From NCBI GenBank assembly GCA_902825875.1, contig CADECP010000004.1:186001-250000 (forward strand): 64,000 nt of DNA, given 5' to 3'. The first letter of the stretch is position 1; the number at the start of each line of letters is the position of its first letter. Origin of the DNA: an uncultured Acidobacteriota bacterium. GTDB taxonomy: Bacteria > Acidobacteriota > Blastocatellia > RBC074. The notes beneath the pieces are model-generated. The model saw only the letters and a program-made list of their open reading frames with translations. It had not been told where the DNA came from and searched no databases. Shown here piece by piece: positions 37,393-45,710 of the stretch. Made by a program: the position numbers and the translations under genes.

Positions 37393-40043
37393 AACTTCGC
37401 GCGAATCTTCACCGTGCGTTCCAGTTCATCCATCACTTCCGTCACCTTTAGTTCTAAATCGCGATCCAGATTGTTCGTTCGCAAAAACTCGCGGACTTCA
37501 TCGAGCGCAGCTTTGTTATGTTGGCCACCAATGAAAGCGTTCAACCACGCCAGCACGAAGAAAATCTTTCGTTCACGCTTAACTTGCGGCAAAGCGGCCA
37601 GCGCCGGTTTCAAATAAGGCAATGTCAGCGCGGATTGGTTCGCCGAATTGAACGCGCCCAGACTGGCTTCGATCCAGTCTTCGGCGACGGCTTTGTTGTT
37701 GATGTAATCGTTGAAGTAACGGCGTTTGGTTTCGGCGTCGGCGCGAGCGGCTTCGGTCACATAAGCCTGCTTCTTCGCGTCGTCGCTCTTGTCGCGGATG
37801 CGCTCAGCTTCGAGCAAAGCCGTCGCTTCGGCGTCATTGTTGGCCAGCAGGACGCGAATGATTTGCCAACGGTCTAGCGGTTTGATGTCTACTCCGGGAA
37901 TGGCGAGCTTGCCAGCAAGAATGTCTTTCAATTGCCGTCGAGCTTGTGCGGTTGTCGCCACGCTGCGAAACGCGCGGAAGTATGTGATTCGCAGCCCAAG
38001 TTCTGCCGCTTTGGTCATTCGGTCGAAACACAAAGCCTCAAGCTGCGGCGCGATGGCGGCTTGCTGCGTTGACGACAAGTAGCGCTGAAAAGCGGTTCCG
38101 GTTCGCCCCAGCAAAGTCTGCGTCAATTCTTCGTCATTTTCCGTCGGCAGAGTTTTCAAAACCAAGGCAATGAACTCGTTCGGATTCAACTCGGCTTCGC
38201 GGACAGAATCCCACAGCGCGCCCCAGAGCATGGTTTTCAGCAGCACGTCGTCAATTTTGCCGATGCGCTCCATTACGGCTTGGCGGCTGCGCGCGTCCAG
38301 CATGAAGCGTCCGTAACCGTAATCGCCGGAATTGGCGAAGACATACGCCGGACATTTCTTGCCGTTGGCTGCGGCAATCACGCTTCGCGCAGTGTCAAAG
38401 CTGGCCGGAATTTTCAGCGCCGCTTCGCCGTCGTAAGCCAGCAGCAACTCGGTTTTGATCGGCCAGACGCCGCCTTCGCCAAGCACGTCGCGTTGCGTCA
38501 ACTCCAGCCTGGCAATCTTTCCATCGTTACAATTCATTGTCACGTCAATTTGCGGCATGCCGCGTCGTTTGATCCAGGCGTCCGCCCACGCCGTCAATTT
38601 CTGTCCGGAGGCTTTTTCGCAAGCAGCAATCAAATCACTCCATTCGGCGTTGGCGTAAGCGTGCTGTTTCAAGAACAGTCGGACACCTTCGCGGAACTTT
38701 TCTTCGCCGATAACGAACGAAAGCGCACGCAACAGGCTCGGCGCTTTTTGGTAAACAATCGCGCCGTAAGCCGACTTGGCGTCTTTCAGATTGCGGACTT
38801 CCTGGTAAATCGGCGTCGTGCCTTTGGTGGAATCAATGCCGTATGCGACCGGTTTGTGCGATTGATAAAAGCGCCGCCACATTTGCGCCGGATCGTAAAT
38901 CCGCGCCATCGCGTGGTACGCCATCAAATTGGCAAAGCCTTCTTTCAGCCACAAATCATCGAACCAGCGCATCGTCACCAAATCGCCGAACCATTGATGC
39001 GCCAGTTCGTGCAGAACCAGCGAAGCCCGACCGTACTTGTCGCTTTGGGTTGGAGTGGTGCGAAACAGGATCGAATCTTCGCGCAGGAAAGTCGCTCCGG
39101 CGTGTTCCATTCCGCCGTAAGCAAAGCCGGGCAACAACACTTGATCGTATTTGGTGAACGGAAATTCGTGGCCGAAGAATTCGACAAAGTGCTTCATGCC
39201 TTCGTCAGTCAATCGTGCGACTTCCGGCAATTCTTCTTGAGCCCGCTGCCACTTTGACTTCCGAACATAAAACCGCTTCGGAACTGAAGCCTGAATTATC
39301 GCCGCGCCAGCTACTTTGAACTCTTTGAAAGGGCCAGCAGCAAATGCAAATTGATACGTACTTATTGGTTTCGTCCATTCAAACAGATGGAGACTTGGAG
39401 AGTGGTGCAGAGTGAGCTTACCAATAAAATTACCACTGGAAATCACTCGCCAATCGTATGGTGCGTCGGCAATGAACATAAATCGCGCTTTCAAATCCGG
39501 CTGGTCGAAACACGGAAACGCCAGGCTGGCGTCCATTGGCACAAACAGGGTGTAAATGTATTCGCTGCCGTCGTCTTGATCGTTGTACCGAATGACCGGA
39601 CGGTTTGCTGTGGCAATGCCGGATTCAAACTCCAGCTTGACGGAGTTTTCGCCGACTTTGAACAATTCGGCGGGCAAAATGATGTGGCCGTTCTTTTGGC
39701 TGAGGCCAGTCGCCGGTTTGCTGTTGACGGTGACGTTGCGAATCGCGCCTTCGATGATCTTTCCGGCTGCGTCCAGGTCGCGGAAATCCAAAATGACCGG
39801 CGCGGCGGTGTCGGCCAACTTCAGCGTGATTTCTTCGCTACCGGTAAAGCGCGGCGAGCCGGGCGTGAGTTCAATCGAAAGCCGATACCGCACATCGGAA
39901 ATCCGCGCCGCTCGATGGCGGGCCAGTTCACGCGACACGCCTTCGGCAGTCAAAACGTCGTTGGTTTGAGCGTTAGTCATCATCGGAAAAAACTGAATTG
40001 CCATCAGCAGCAGCCAGAGTTTGGGAAGTTTGTTGTTCAGCAT
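37389..40043 (-). CDS. M1 family zinc aminopeptidase
   Basis: An 884-residue exported aminopeptidase. A signal peptide is at LPKLWLLLMAIQFFPMMTNA. The N-terminal beta domain leads to the substrate-anchoring motif AYGGMEHAGATF and the zinc site VLHELAHQWFGDLVTMRW with the third ligand in LWLKEGFANLMA (zinc site about 344). The C-terminal helical ERAP-type domain is present, so it appears complete. It removes N-terminal residues from peptides, probably in the periplasm. The ATG at 40043 is chosen as the start of the signal peptide. It overlaps the convergent TPR gene by four bases. Confidence 0.93.
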   Translation of the reverse strand: MLNNKLPKLWLLLMAIQFFPMMTNAQTNDVLTAEGVSRELARHRAARISDVRYRLSIELTPGSPRFTGSEEITLKLADTAAPVILDFRDLDAAGKIIEGAIRNVTVNSKPATGLSQKNGHIILPAELFKVGENSVKLEFESGIATANRPVIRYNDQDDGSEYIYTLFVPMDASLAFPCFDQPDLKARFMFIADAPYDWRVISSGNFIGKLTLHHSPSLHLFEWTKPISTYQFAFAAGPFKEFKVAGAAIIQASVPKRFYVRKSKWQRAQEELPEVARLTDEGMKHFVEFFGHEFPFTKYDQVLLPGFAYGGMEHAGATFLREDSILFRTTPTQSDKYGRASLVLHELAHQWFGDLVTMRWFDDLWLKEGFANLMAYHAMARIYDPAQMWRRFYQSHKPVAYGIDSTKGTTPIYQEVRNLKDAKSAYGAIVYQKAPSLLRALSFVIGEEKFREGVRLFLKQHAYANAEWSDLIAACEKASGQKLTAWADAWIKRRGMPQIDVTMNCNDGKIARLELTQRDVLGEGGVWPIKTELLLAYDGEAALKIPASFDTARSVIAAANGKKCPAYVFANSGDYGYGRFMLDARSRQAVMERIGKIDDVLLKTMLWGALWDSVREAELNPNEFIALVLKTLPTENDEELTQTLLGRTGTAFQRYLSSTQQAAIAPQLEALCFDRMTKAAELGLRITYFRAFRSVATTAQARRQLKDILAGKLAIPGVDIKPLDRWQIIRVLLANNDAEATALLEAERIRDKSDDAKKQAYVTEAARADAETKRRYFNDYINNKAVAEDWIEASLGAFNSANQSALTLPYLKPALAALPQVKRERKIFFVLAWLNAFIGGQHNKAALDEVREFLRTNNLDRDLELKVTEVMDELERTVKIRAKF

Positions 40044-40150
40044 AATCGAAGCCGTCATTAACCATTGACCATTGTGCATTGGCCATTAACAGTCAGGGTA
40101 AGGATGTTTTCTACCCTGTCAGCTAATGGGTAATGGGCAATGGTTACTGG

Positions 40151-42301
40151 CTAATTTTGTTGAATAGTAATCGGCCAATCGCGTTGGGTGACATTGCCAA
40201 AGTAATCCGCCGCCACAACGCGCAAGGTGTAATCGCCCGGCGTGAGTTTTGACGGATCGAAAAACGCTTCGCGGACTTCGCCGCGTTGCAGCACGTTGGT
40301 GGCGATGTAATTGAACACCGTCGGCCCTTCGTAACCGGACTGGCTGCCTTCGGCGTAAACTTGCGACACGGTTTGCCAATCCCAAGGCAAACGATCGAAT
40401 TCCAGGTTGCGGCGCGTTTGGTTGAATTCTGCCAGAGGCGTTCCTGAAGCATTCAAGATTTGAAAACCGGCGCGATAGACGCCCAACCGGCGATGCTTGG
40501 CATTGCCATCCATTTGGTCATAAGCGCGCACGAAAATTCGCAATCGCCCGTTCTGCGACAAATTCGTCGCAGGATTTTTCTTCCCTCCAGGATCAAACAA
40601 GATGTTTCCTTGTTCATCGGCAATGGCAAACGATTCGATGACGGGCGCAACCGTGTCCGTCAATCCAGGCAATCGCAACACTGAAAGCGCGTTGAATTCG
40701 CTGCTCCATTGCCCGGCAATCAGATGCACGTGGTTCAGCCGGTTGAGTGAACCGACGGCGTCGCCTGCTTTGAACACAGTTCCGCGCCGAACGCGAATGC
40801 CGACAAGTTGGCCTTCGGCGTTGCGACGAAAACTGACCGAACCATCGGCCAGATTTGGCAACAGTTGATCGTTTTTGTCGCGGCCAATTTTGACGTGAAT
40901 GTAACCGAAGAGCGGCAAGCGAATGCGTTCGCGCGTGGTTGCTGCGCCTTCGACCGAAAGCGGCAAGGTGACGGGTTCGGTAAACACCGACCGAGCGAGT
41001 TCGCCATACGCGCCGGGAACATCCAGGCCGTTGTGAAACCAGGCTTCATCGGTCGGAGAAATGGCTCCGCGAATTTCGCCAAAGGTTCCGGCGATTTCTC
41101 TGGGCTTGTCCGGCGGATCAAACGGCCAACGCGGTTCGACCAGTTGGCGCAATCGGTCAGCGGATAACGCGATGGCGTCAGGATCAAACTGAATTCCCAG
41201 TTTGGAATTCGCCGGAATCATCGCGCGAATCAAACTCGCTCCGCTTTCGGCAAACGCGAGTTCTCCGGCGGGCAAGACCGCCAAACCGGTTGGCCGATTC
41301 AGTCGCAAATCCGGCAATACGGTTTTGATGTTGTGGGGCAATTTTTCAAATTGTCCCGATTGGTTTGTTGATTCGGAAGCTTGGGACAATTTGGAAAATT
41401 GTCCCACTTCTGCCAGACGGATCGAACCGCCCGCGTCGGCAACGAAAAATGAATTTTTGTCGCGCACGGCAATGGCGATAGGTTCGTTAAACGATGCGCT
41501 CAACAACGCGCCATTGCGTTCGTGAGCTTCGCCGTTACCTGCCAACGTTGTGACGTGACCATTCAGCTCAACGCGACGAATCCGCCGATTGCCTGTGTCG
41601 GCGACCAGCAACGAATCATCTGCCGCGACAGCAATTCCGCACGGCGTGTCAAAGCGAGCTTCAGAGCCAGCGCCATCGGCGAATCCGGGTTCGCGGCCTC
41701 CGGCAATGGCGCGAACGATTCCTTCGGGCGAAATGGCTCGAATGCAGTCGTTGTAAGTGTCGGCGACGAAAATCGTCCCATCTGCATCAACCGCCACACC
41801 CACCGGAGCATTGAACCGAGCTTCAGTCGCTTTGCCATCGGCATTGCCGCTGACGCCGGACTGACCGGCAACAACGCTGACGGTTTTGGTTTTTAGGTCA
41901 ACGCGAACAATCGTGTGCGCTCCGGTGTTGGCGACGATCAAATTGCCGCTCGGATCAAAAGCGATTGCCGAAGGCGTTTGCAGGTTTTCGGCGATGACGC
42001 TGATTTGCAGCGGCGAATCGTTTTCATAACTGCCCGCCGCAATCCGAAAGATGCGCCCGGTGATGCTTTCGCTGAAGTAGATGTTGCCGTCGTCATCTGC
42101 CGCCACGCCGAATGGTTCGTAGTATTTTTCAGCGGGCGATTCGACGTAACCAATCGTGGCGATCCGGGCGAAAGTCGGCGGCGGTTGCATCCAACGCCAG
42201 ACCGCCCACGCCACAACGATCAGCCCAATCGCAGCGGCTGCGAGCAGCAGCTTGGAACTGAGTTTTGGAAATTGCCAGCGGCGTTTGATCGTCGGATTCA
42301 C
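40151..42301 (-). CDS. NHL-repeat propeller protein with degenerate M23-like C-terminus
   Basis: About 716 residues. An N-terminal membrane anchor (SKLLLAAAAIGLIVVAWAVW) precedes NHL-type repeats, for example APVGVAVDADGTIFVADTYN and TPCGIAVAADDSLLVADTGN. From about residue 480, GYIHVKIGRD, RRGTVFKAGDAVGSL and LNHVHLIAG resemble an M23/LytM peptidase fold with the H-x-H retained; the other zinc ligands are not evident. A GTG at 42301 is the only suitable start that avoids overlapping the divergent gene. A 75-base REPIN (41333-41407) lies in frame within the propeller, adding 25 residues such as QFSKLSQASESTNQSGQF. Confidence 0.75.
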   Translation of the reverse strand: MNPTIKRRWQFPKLSSKLLLAAAAIGLIVVAWAVWRWMQPPPTFARIATIGYVESPAEKYYEPFGVAADDDGNIYFSESITGRIFRIAAGSYENDSPLQISVIAENLQTPSAIAFDPSGNLIVANTGAHTIVRVDLKTKTVSVVAGQSGVSGNADGKATEARFNAPVGVAVDADGTIFVADTYNDCIRAISPEGIVRAIAGGREPGFADGAGSEARFDTPCGIAVAADDSLLVADTGNRRIRRVELNGHVTTLAGNGEAHERNGALLSASFNEPIAIAVRDKNSFFVADAGGSIRLAEVGQFSKLSQASESTNQSGQFEKLPHNIKTVLPDLRLNRPTGLAVLPAGELAFAESGASLIRAMIPANSKLGIQFDPDAIALSADRLRQLVEPRWPFDPPDKPREIAGTFGEIRGAISPTDEAWFHNGLDVPGAYGELARSVFTEPVTLPLSVEGAATTRERIRLPLFGYIHVKIGRDKNDQLLPNLADGSVSFRRNAEGQLVGIRVRRGTVFKAGDAVGSLNRLNHVHLIAGQWSSEFNALSVLRLPGLTDTVAPVIESFAIADEQGNILFDPGGKKNPATNLSQNGRLRIFVRAYDQMDGNAKHRRLGVYRAGFQILNASGTPLAEFNQTRRNLEFDRLPWDWQTVSQVYAEGSQSGYEGPTVFNYIATNVLQRGEVREAFFDPSKLTPGDYTLRVVAADYFGNVTQRDWPITIQQN
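41333..41407. repeat. REPIN-like inverted repeat inserted in frame in the NHL-repeat gene
   Basis: The arms 41333-41357 and 41383-41407 are inverted copies with two mismatches. They match the arms of the element at 16069-16133 (core CAATTTGGAAAATTG). The total length of 75 bases is a multiple of three and contains no stop in the gene's frame. Confidence 0.85.
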
Positions 42302-42403
42302 ACGTCGCAGTGTAGCCGGGCAAGTCGCGTTTTGGCGAGCGTTGATTGCACCTTCCCGCCGCTCTACACTGTGCGACGTAAAAATCACAATCGAGCAAAC
42401 GTT

Positions 42404-42643
42404 ATGGCCAGAGGCTGGGAAAGCAAATCTGTCGAAGATCAATTGGAAGAACGCGAGCGCGCCAAACGCGAAGCCGTAGCGCCTGTTTCGACCGAAGCGC
42501 CCGAATATCGGCAGCGACGCGAAACGTTGCAGCTTACGCGCAGCCAATTGCTGAACCAGATCAAAGCCGCGCGCTCCGATGCTCATCGGCAAATGCTGGA
42601 ACGCTCGTTGCGCGCAATTGATGAAGAATTGAAGGCTTTGTGA
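42404..42643 (+). CDS. Small charged protein of unknown function
   Basis: A 79-residue protein rich in Glu, Arg and Lys. It starts ARGWESKSVEDQLEERERAK and continues with a helical QLLNQIKAARSDAHRQML. It is probably a long helix or coiled coil. It is divergent from the NHL gene and 43 bases upstream of yihY. No strong ribosome-binding site is visible. The reading frame is plausible because of its regular coiled composition; function unknown. Confidence 0.65.
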   Translation: MARGWESKSVEDQLEERERAKREAVAPVSTEAPEYRQRRETLQLTRSQLLNQIKAARSDAHRQMLERSLRAIDEELKAL

Positions 42644-42686
42644 GGGAGCGACCGATTACCGTCTCCCGACTTCCGACTACTGAACA

Positions 42687-43703
42687 ATGAACGAAACTAA
42701 AAAAATCGAACCGCCGTTTCCAACCGTTGCTCAACGCTTGAACCAGACGACGCCGCTGGCCGTCGAACCCGAACCGCAAAAGACCAAACGCGGCATCGGT
42801 TTTTACGTGCGCGGCAGCGTGCTGTTTTTCAAAAAGATGTGGCCGACAATTGGCGAACTGACAACGACGGAAACTTACGTCAATGCTTCGGCGATTGCGT
42901 TCAACGTCATGCTGTCGTTTTTTTCGTTTGTAGTCTTGATGGGCAGCTTCCTGGTCAACATTGTCGGTTCTCAACGCGCGTATGAAACGATGTTTCGGTT
43001 GATGAGGTCGTTGATGCCGTTGGAATCCGGCATGTTGCTGAACAGTCTGGACCAGGTGACGCGCGGCCCCAGCGGCAAAGCGACGCTGATGTCGTTCGGC
43101 TTGTTGATTTTTTCGGCGTCAGGAGTGTTTCAGCCGTTGGAAGCGGCGCTGAATCGCGCCTGGAAATTCAAGGAGCGCAATTTCGTCAAACAGTATCTGG
43201 TTTATATGCTGATGGTGCTGGTCTGTTCGGCAATCATCCTTTGCCCGGTGGCGTTGGGCAGCGCCTACGATTTTGTGCTGGTCAGCATTTTTGGCGATTC
43301 GCCCGTGCGGGAATGGTTTTTCAAACTGGTCGGGCCGATCTTGTTGTTGCCGTTTTTGGCATTATTGTTTTTCGTCATTTATTACTTCATCCCGAACGGC
43401 AAGGTGAAATTGAACCAAGTCGTTTTCACGTCGCTGGCGATTTCCGTGTTGTGGTTGTTGCTGACCTTCGGGTTTTGGCTGGCGCTGCCTGTGTTTGATT
43501 TTGCGGGCAGTTACAAACAACTGGCTTCGTTGATGGCGTTGGTGACGTGGGTGTTTATTTCGTCGTTCGTGTTGATTATGGGAGCCGATTTGTCCGCACG
43601 TCAGATCATTCCGCAATCGTGGACAGGTTGGATGCCGCTGAAAGCAACTAAAAAATTGGACGAAGCGCAAGCTTCGCAGGCTTCCGCTTCGCAAGTTCGA
43701 TAA
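42687..43703 (+). CDS. yihY: YihY/BrkB family inner-membrane protein
   Basis: A 338-residue integral membrane protein with about six helices. Diagnostic segments are TYVNASAIAFNVMLSFFSF near the start, LNRAWKFKERNFVKQYLVYM, FFVIYYFIPNGKVKLNQVVF and FGFWLALPVFDFAGSYKQL. Members were once called RNase BN and are now regarded as membrane proteins of unknown transport or envelope function. The N-terminal 45 residues are a Pro/Glu/Lys-rich cytoplasmic extension. Confidence 0.9.
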   Translation: MNETKKIEPPFPTVAQRLNQTTPLAVEPEPQKTKRGIGFYVRGSVLFFKKMWPTIGELTTTETYVNASAIAFNVMLSFFSFVVLMGSFLVNIVGSQRAYETMFRLMRSLMPLESGMLLNSLDQVTRGPSGKATLMSFGLLIFSASGVFQPLEAALNRAWKFKERNFVKQYLVYMLMVLVCSAIILCPVALGSAYDFVLVSIFGDSPVREWFFKLVGPILLLPFLALLFFVIYYFIPNGKVKLNQVVFTSLAISVLWLLLTFGFWLALPVFDFAGSYKQLASLMALVTWVFISSFVLIMGADLSARQIIPQSWTGWMPLKATKKLDEAQASQASASQVR

Positions 43704-43768
43704 CGCCGAGCGTTCAAATTCGGCGAACCGCTACGTTTACCCCTTTACGCAGCACATCGGAGGTAGTG

Positions 43769-45028
43769 ATGAGAAGTCAGAAATTCGCACGTTTGTTTGT
43801 CGTGTTGCTGCTCGTAACCGGACTGTTTGTCGCCAGCGTCCCCCAAGCCGACGCTCAGTCAGGCCGTAAACCCAAAAAAGAAACCGCTGATCCCAAACAC
43901 AAAACCGTTGATCCGAACTCCGACGACAACCCGGACAAATCCAACAAGGCGCTGCAAGACAACACGCCGGTCGTCGTCAATGACGACGGAACCATTTCGC
44001 TGGACACGACGATGGTCACGATTCCGGCGACGGTGCTCGACCACAACGGCAATTTCGTTCCCGGATTGAAGCGCAAAGATTTCGAACTATACGAAGACGA
44101 CATCAAACAGGAAATCGAACATCTGCGCCCGGTCGAAGAACCGTTTCACGTCGTGTTGCTGCTCGACACTTCGACCAGCACGGCCTTTCGCCACGAAGAC
44201 ATTCAGGCAGCGGCGTTTGAATTCGTCCAGCAGTTGCGCCGCGATGACAAGGTCATGATCGCTTCGTTCGATAGCCAGATCGAAGTCTGGTGCGATTTCA
44301 CCAATTCGCGCGACACCATTCGCAACGCGATTTACCGTGTAAATCAGGGCGGCAGCACTCGCGTGTACGACGCGCTCGACCTGATCGTCAACGACGCTCT
44401 AAACAAAGTGCAGGGACGCAAAGCCATTGTTCTGTTCAGCGACGGCGTTGACACGTCCAGCCGATACACCGCTCGCCGTGCGCTGCAACTGATCGAAGAA
44501 TCCGATTCGCTGGTTTATTCGGTGTATTACGACACTGGGTACGACAACGCGGGTGGACCAAGAAGCGGACCCGGCGGGACTCCGCCGATTGGCACGCCTG
44601 GGCGAACTCCACCGATTGGCCGTCCACGCTGGCCGTTCATCACCTACCAATTGCCAGGGCAAAATCGTTCGCGCGGCAGATTGCCGTCCGCCGAAACCGC
44701 TCAAGGCAAACAGTTCATGGATGATGTCGCCAAACGCAGCGGCGGACGTTTTTATGAAGCCACCACATTAAGCACACTGACCCGCGCCTTTGCTCAAATC
44801 GCCGAAGAGCTTCGCAAGCAATACGCCGTCAGTTATTACCCAACCAACGCCGCACAAGATGGTTCGTATCGTCGCGTCAAAGTCCGCATCAGCCCGACCA
44901 GCCAGCACCAAGGCTTGATCGTTCGCGCGCGCGACGGTTATCGCGCCGGCTCCAAGAACAAACCACAAGATGCGGAACTCAAAAAAGGCAAACGCCCGGT
45001 GCTAAAACGACGCGATCAGGAAAAATAA
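43769..45028 (+). CDS. Secreted VWA-domain protein, Acidobacteria-type
   Basis: A 419-residue exported protein. A signal peptide ends near PQADAQ, followed by a charged linker and a beta segment (TVLDHNGNFVPGLKRKDFE). The von Willebrand A domain has the metal site DTSTST in VVLLLDTSTSTAF and later VLFSDGVDTSS. The sequence ends YAVSYYPTNAAQDGSYRRVK. This combination is the VWFA-related family abundant in Acidobacteriota and supports the taxonomic guess. It probably binds a partner outside the cytoplasm. GGAGG lies five bases before the chosen ATG. A Gly/Pro-rich insertion (GPGGTPPIGTPGRTPPIG) interrupts the VWA fold. Confidence 0.92.
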   Translation: MRSQKFARLFVVLLLVTGLFVASVPQADAQSGRKPKKETADPKHKTVDPNSDDNPDKSNKALQDNTPVVVNDDGTISLDTTMVTIPATVLDHNGNFVPGLKRKDFELYEDDIKQEIEHLRPVEEPFHVVLLLDTSTSTAFRHEDIQAAAFEFVQQLRRDDKVMIASFDSQIEVWCDFTNSRDTIRNAIYRVNQGGSTRVYDALDLIVNDALNKVQGRKAIVLFSDGVDTSSRYTARRALQLIEESDSLVYSVYYDTGYDNAGGPRSGPGGTPPIGTPGRTPPIGRPRWPFITYQLPGQNRSRGRLPSAETAQGKQFMDDVAKRSGGRFYEATTLSTLTRAFAQIAEELRKQYAVSYYPTNAAQDGSYRRVKVRISPTSQHQGLIVRARDGYRAGSKNKPQDAELKKGKRPVLKRRDQEK

Positions 45029-45032
45029 GCTG

Positions 45033-45686
45033 TTACTTCTGCTGCTTTTCCCATTCTTCGACCTGAGCTTTGGTGCGATTGAGCGAAATCTTTTCCGGCG
45101 CAATTTTAGTGATCCAGTCGGCGGCGACTTTCATTGGGTGCGTCAGGATAAAACCGCGCGCGATGACTACGCCGCTCAACCGCCAATCGGGTTCGCTGAA
45201 CAACACTTCTTGAACTTCGCCGACTTTGTAACCGTCGCTGGATTCGACTGGCAGCCCTCGGCGAATGGCGCTTTCCGATGGCGACAGCAGCGATTCGGTG
45301 ACACGAACTCCGGGCGGATCGTACGGATCGCCCAGCGCGTGCGCCACCAGTGGAACAACGTAATTGATCCAATCAGATGGTTTGATCTTCGAGCGCGGAT
45401 GTTCCAGATGTTCCTGATCGAGTTGGTTCAGCCGAACGTAATGCTGCACTTCGAAATTTGGCAGCGCCAGCAAATCCGCTTCCGTCTGTTCGATGTGAAC
45501 TCGGTTGTGTTCGGAACCAGTCACCCAACCAATCGGCATCAACCGATGTTGCGTCTGAAGCGCATTGCCACATCTGACCACCAAATGCGACGCTTCAAAC
45601 GATTCGCAATCCAGCACGACTTGTTCAACGCGCCCAATGTCCTGGTTGCCGCTCAACACGACAGCTCCGATGTTGATTTCTTTCAT
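45033..45686 (-). CDS. Protein with two PRC-barrel-like domains
   Basis: A 217-residue soluble protein. The N-terminal barrel has VLSGNQDIGRVEQVVLDCES and HLVVRCG. A second barrel is seen in LPVESSDGYKVGEVQEVLFS and LSGVVIARGFI. PRC barrels occur in RNA-processing and photosynthetic reaction-centre proteins and in many small regulatory proteins. GGAGG at good spacing fixes the ATG at 45686. It follows the phosphoesterase gene by 24 bases and may be co-transcribed. Role unknown. Confidence 0.75.
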   Translation of the reverse strand: MKEINIGAVVLSGNQDIGRVEQVVLDCESFEASHLVVRCGNALQTQHRLMPIGWVTGSEHNRVHIEQTEADLLALPNFEVQHYVRLNQLDQEHLEHPRSKIKPSDWINYVVPLVAHALGDPYDPPGVRVTESLLSPSESAIRRGLPVESSDGYKVGEVQEVLFSEPDWRLSGVVIARGFILTHPMKVAADWITKIAPEKISLNRTKAQVEEWEKQQK

Positions 45687-45710
45687 TGAAAACCTCCTTA
45701 CCAAAACCGA

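Noticed and set aside
38280-39257. A 325-codon plus-strand frame inside the M1 aminopeptidase gene
   Set aside because: Antisense to a full-length peptidase with an intact zinc site; composition is shadow-like.
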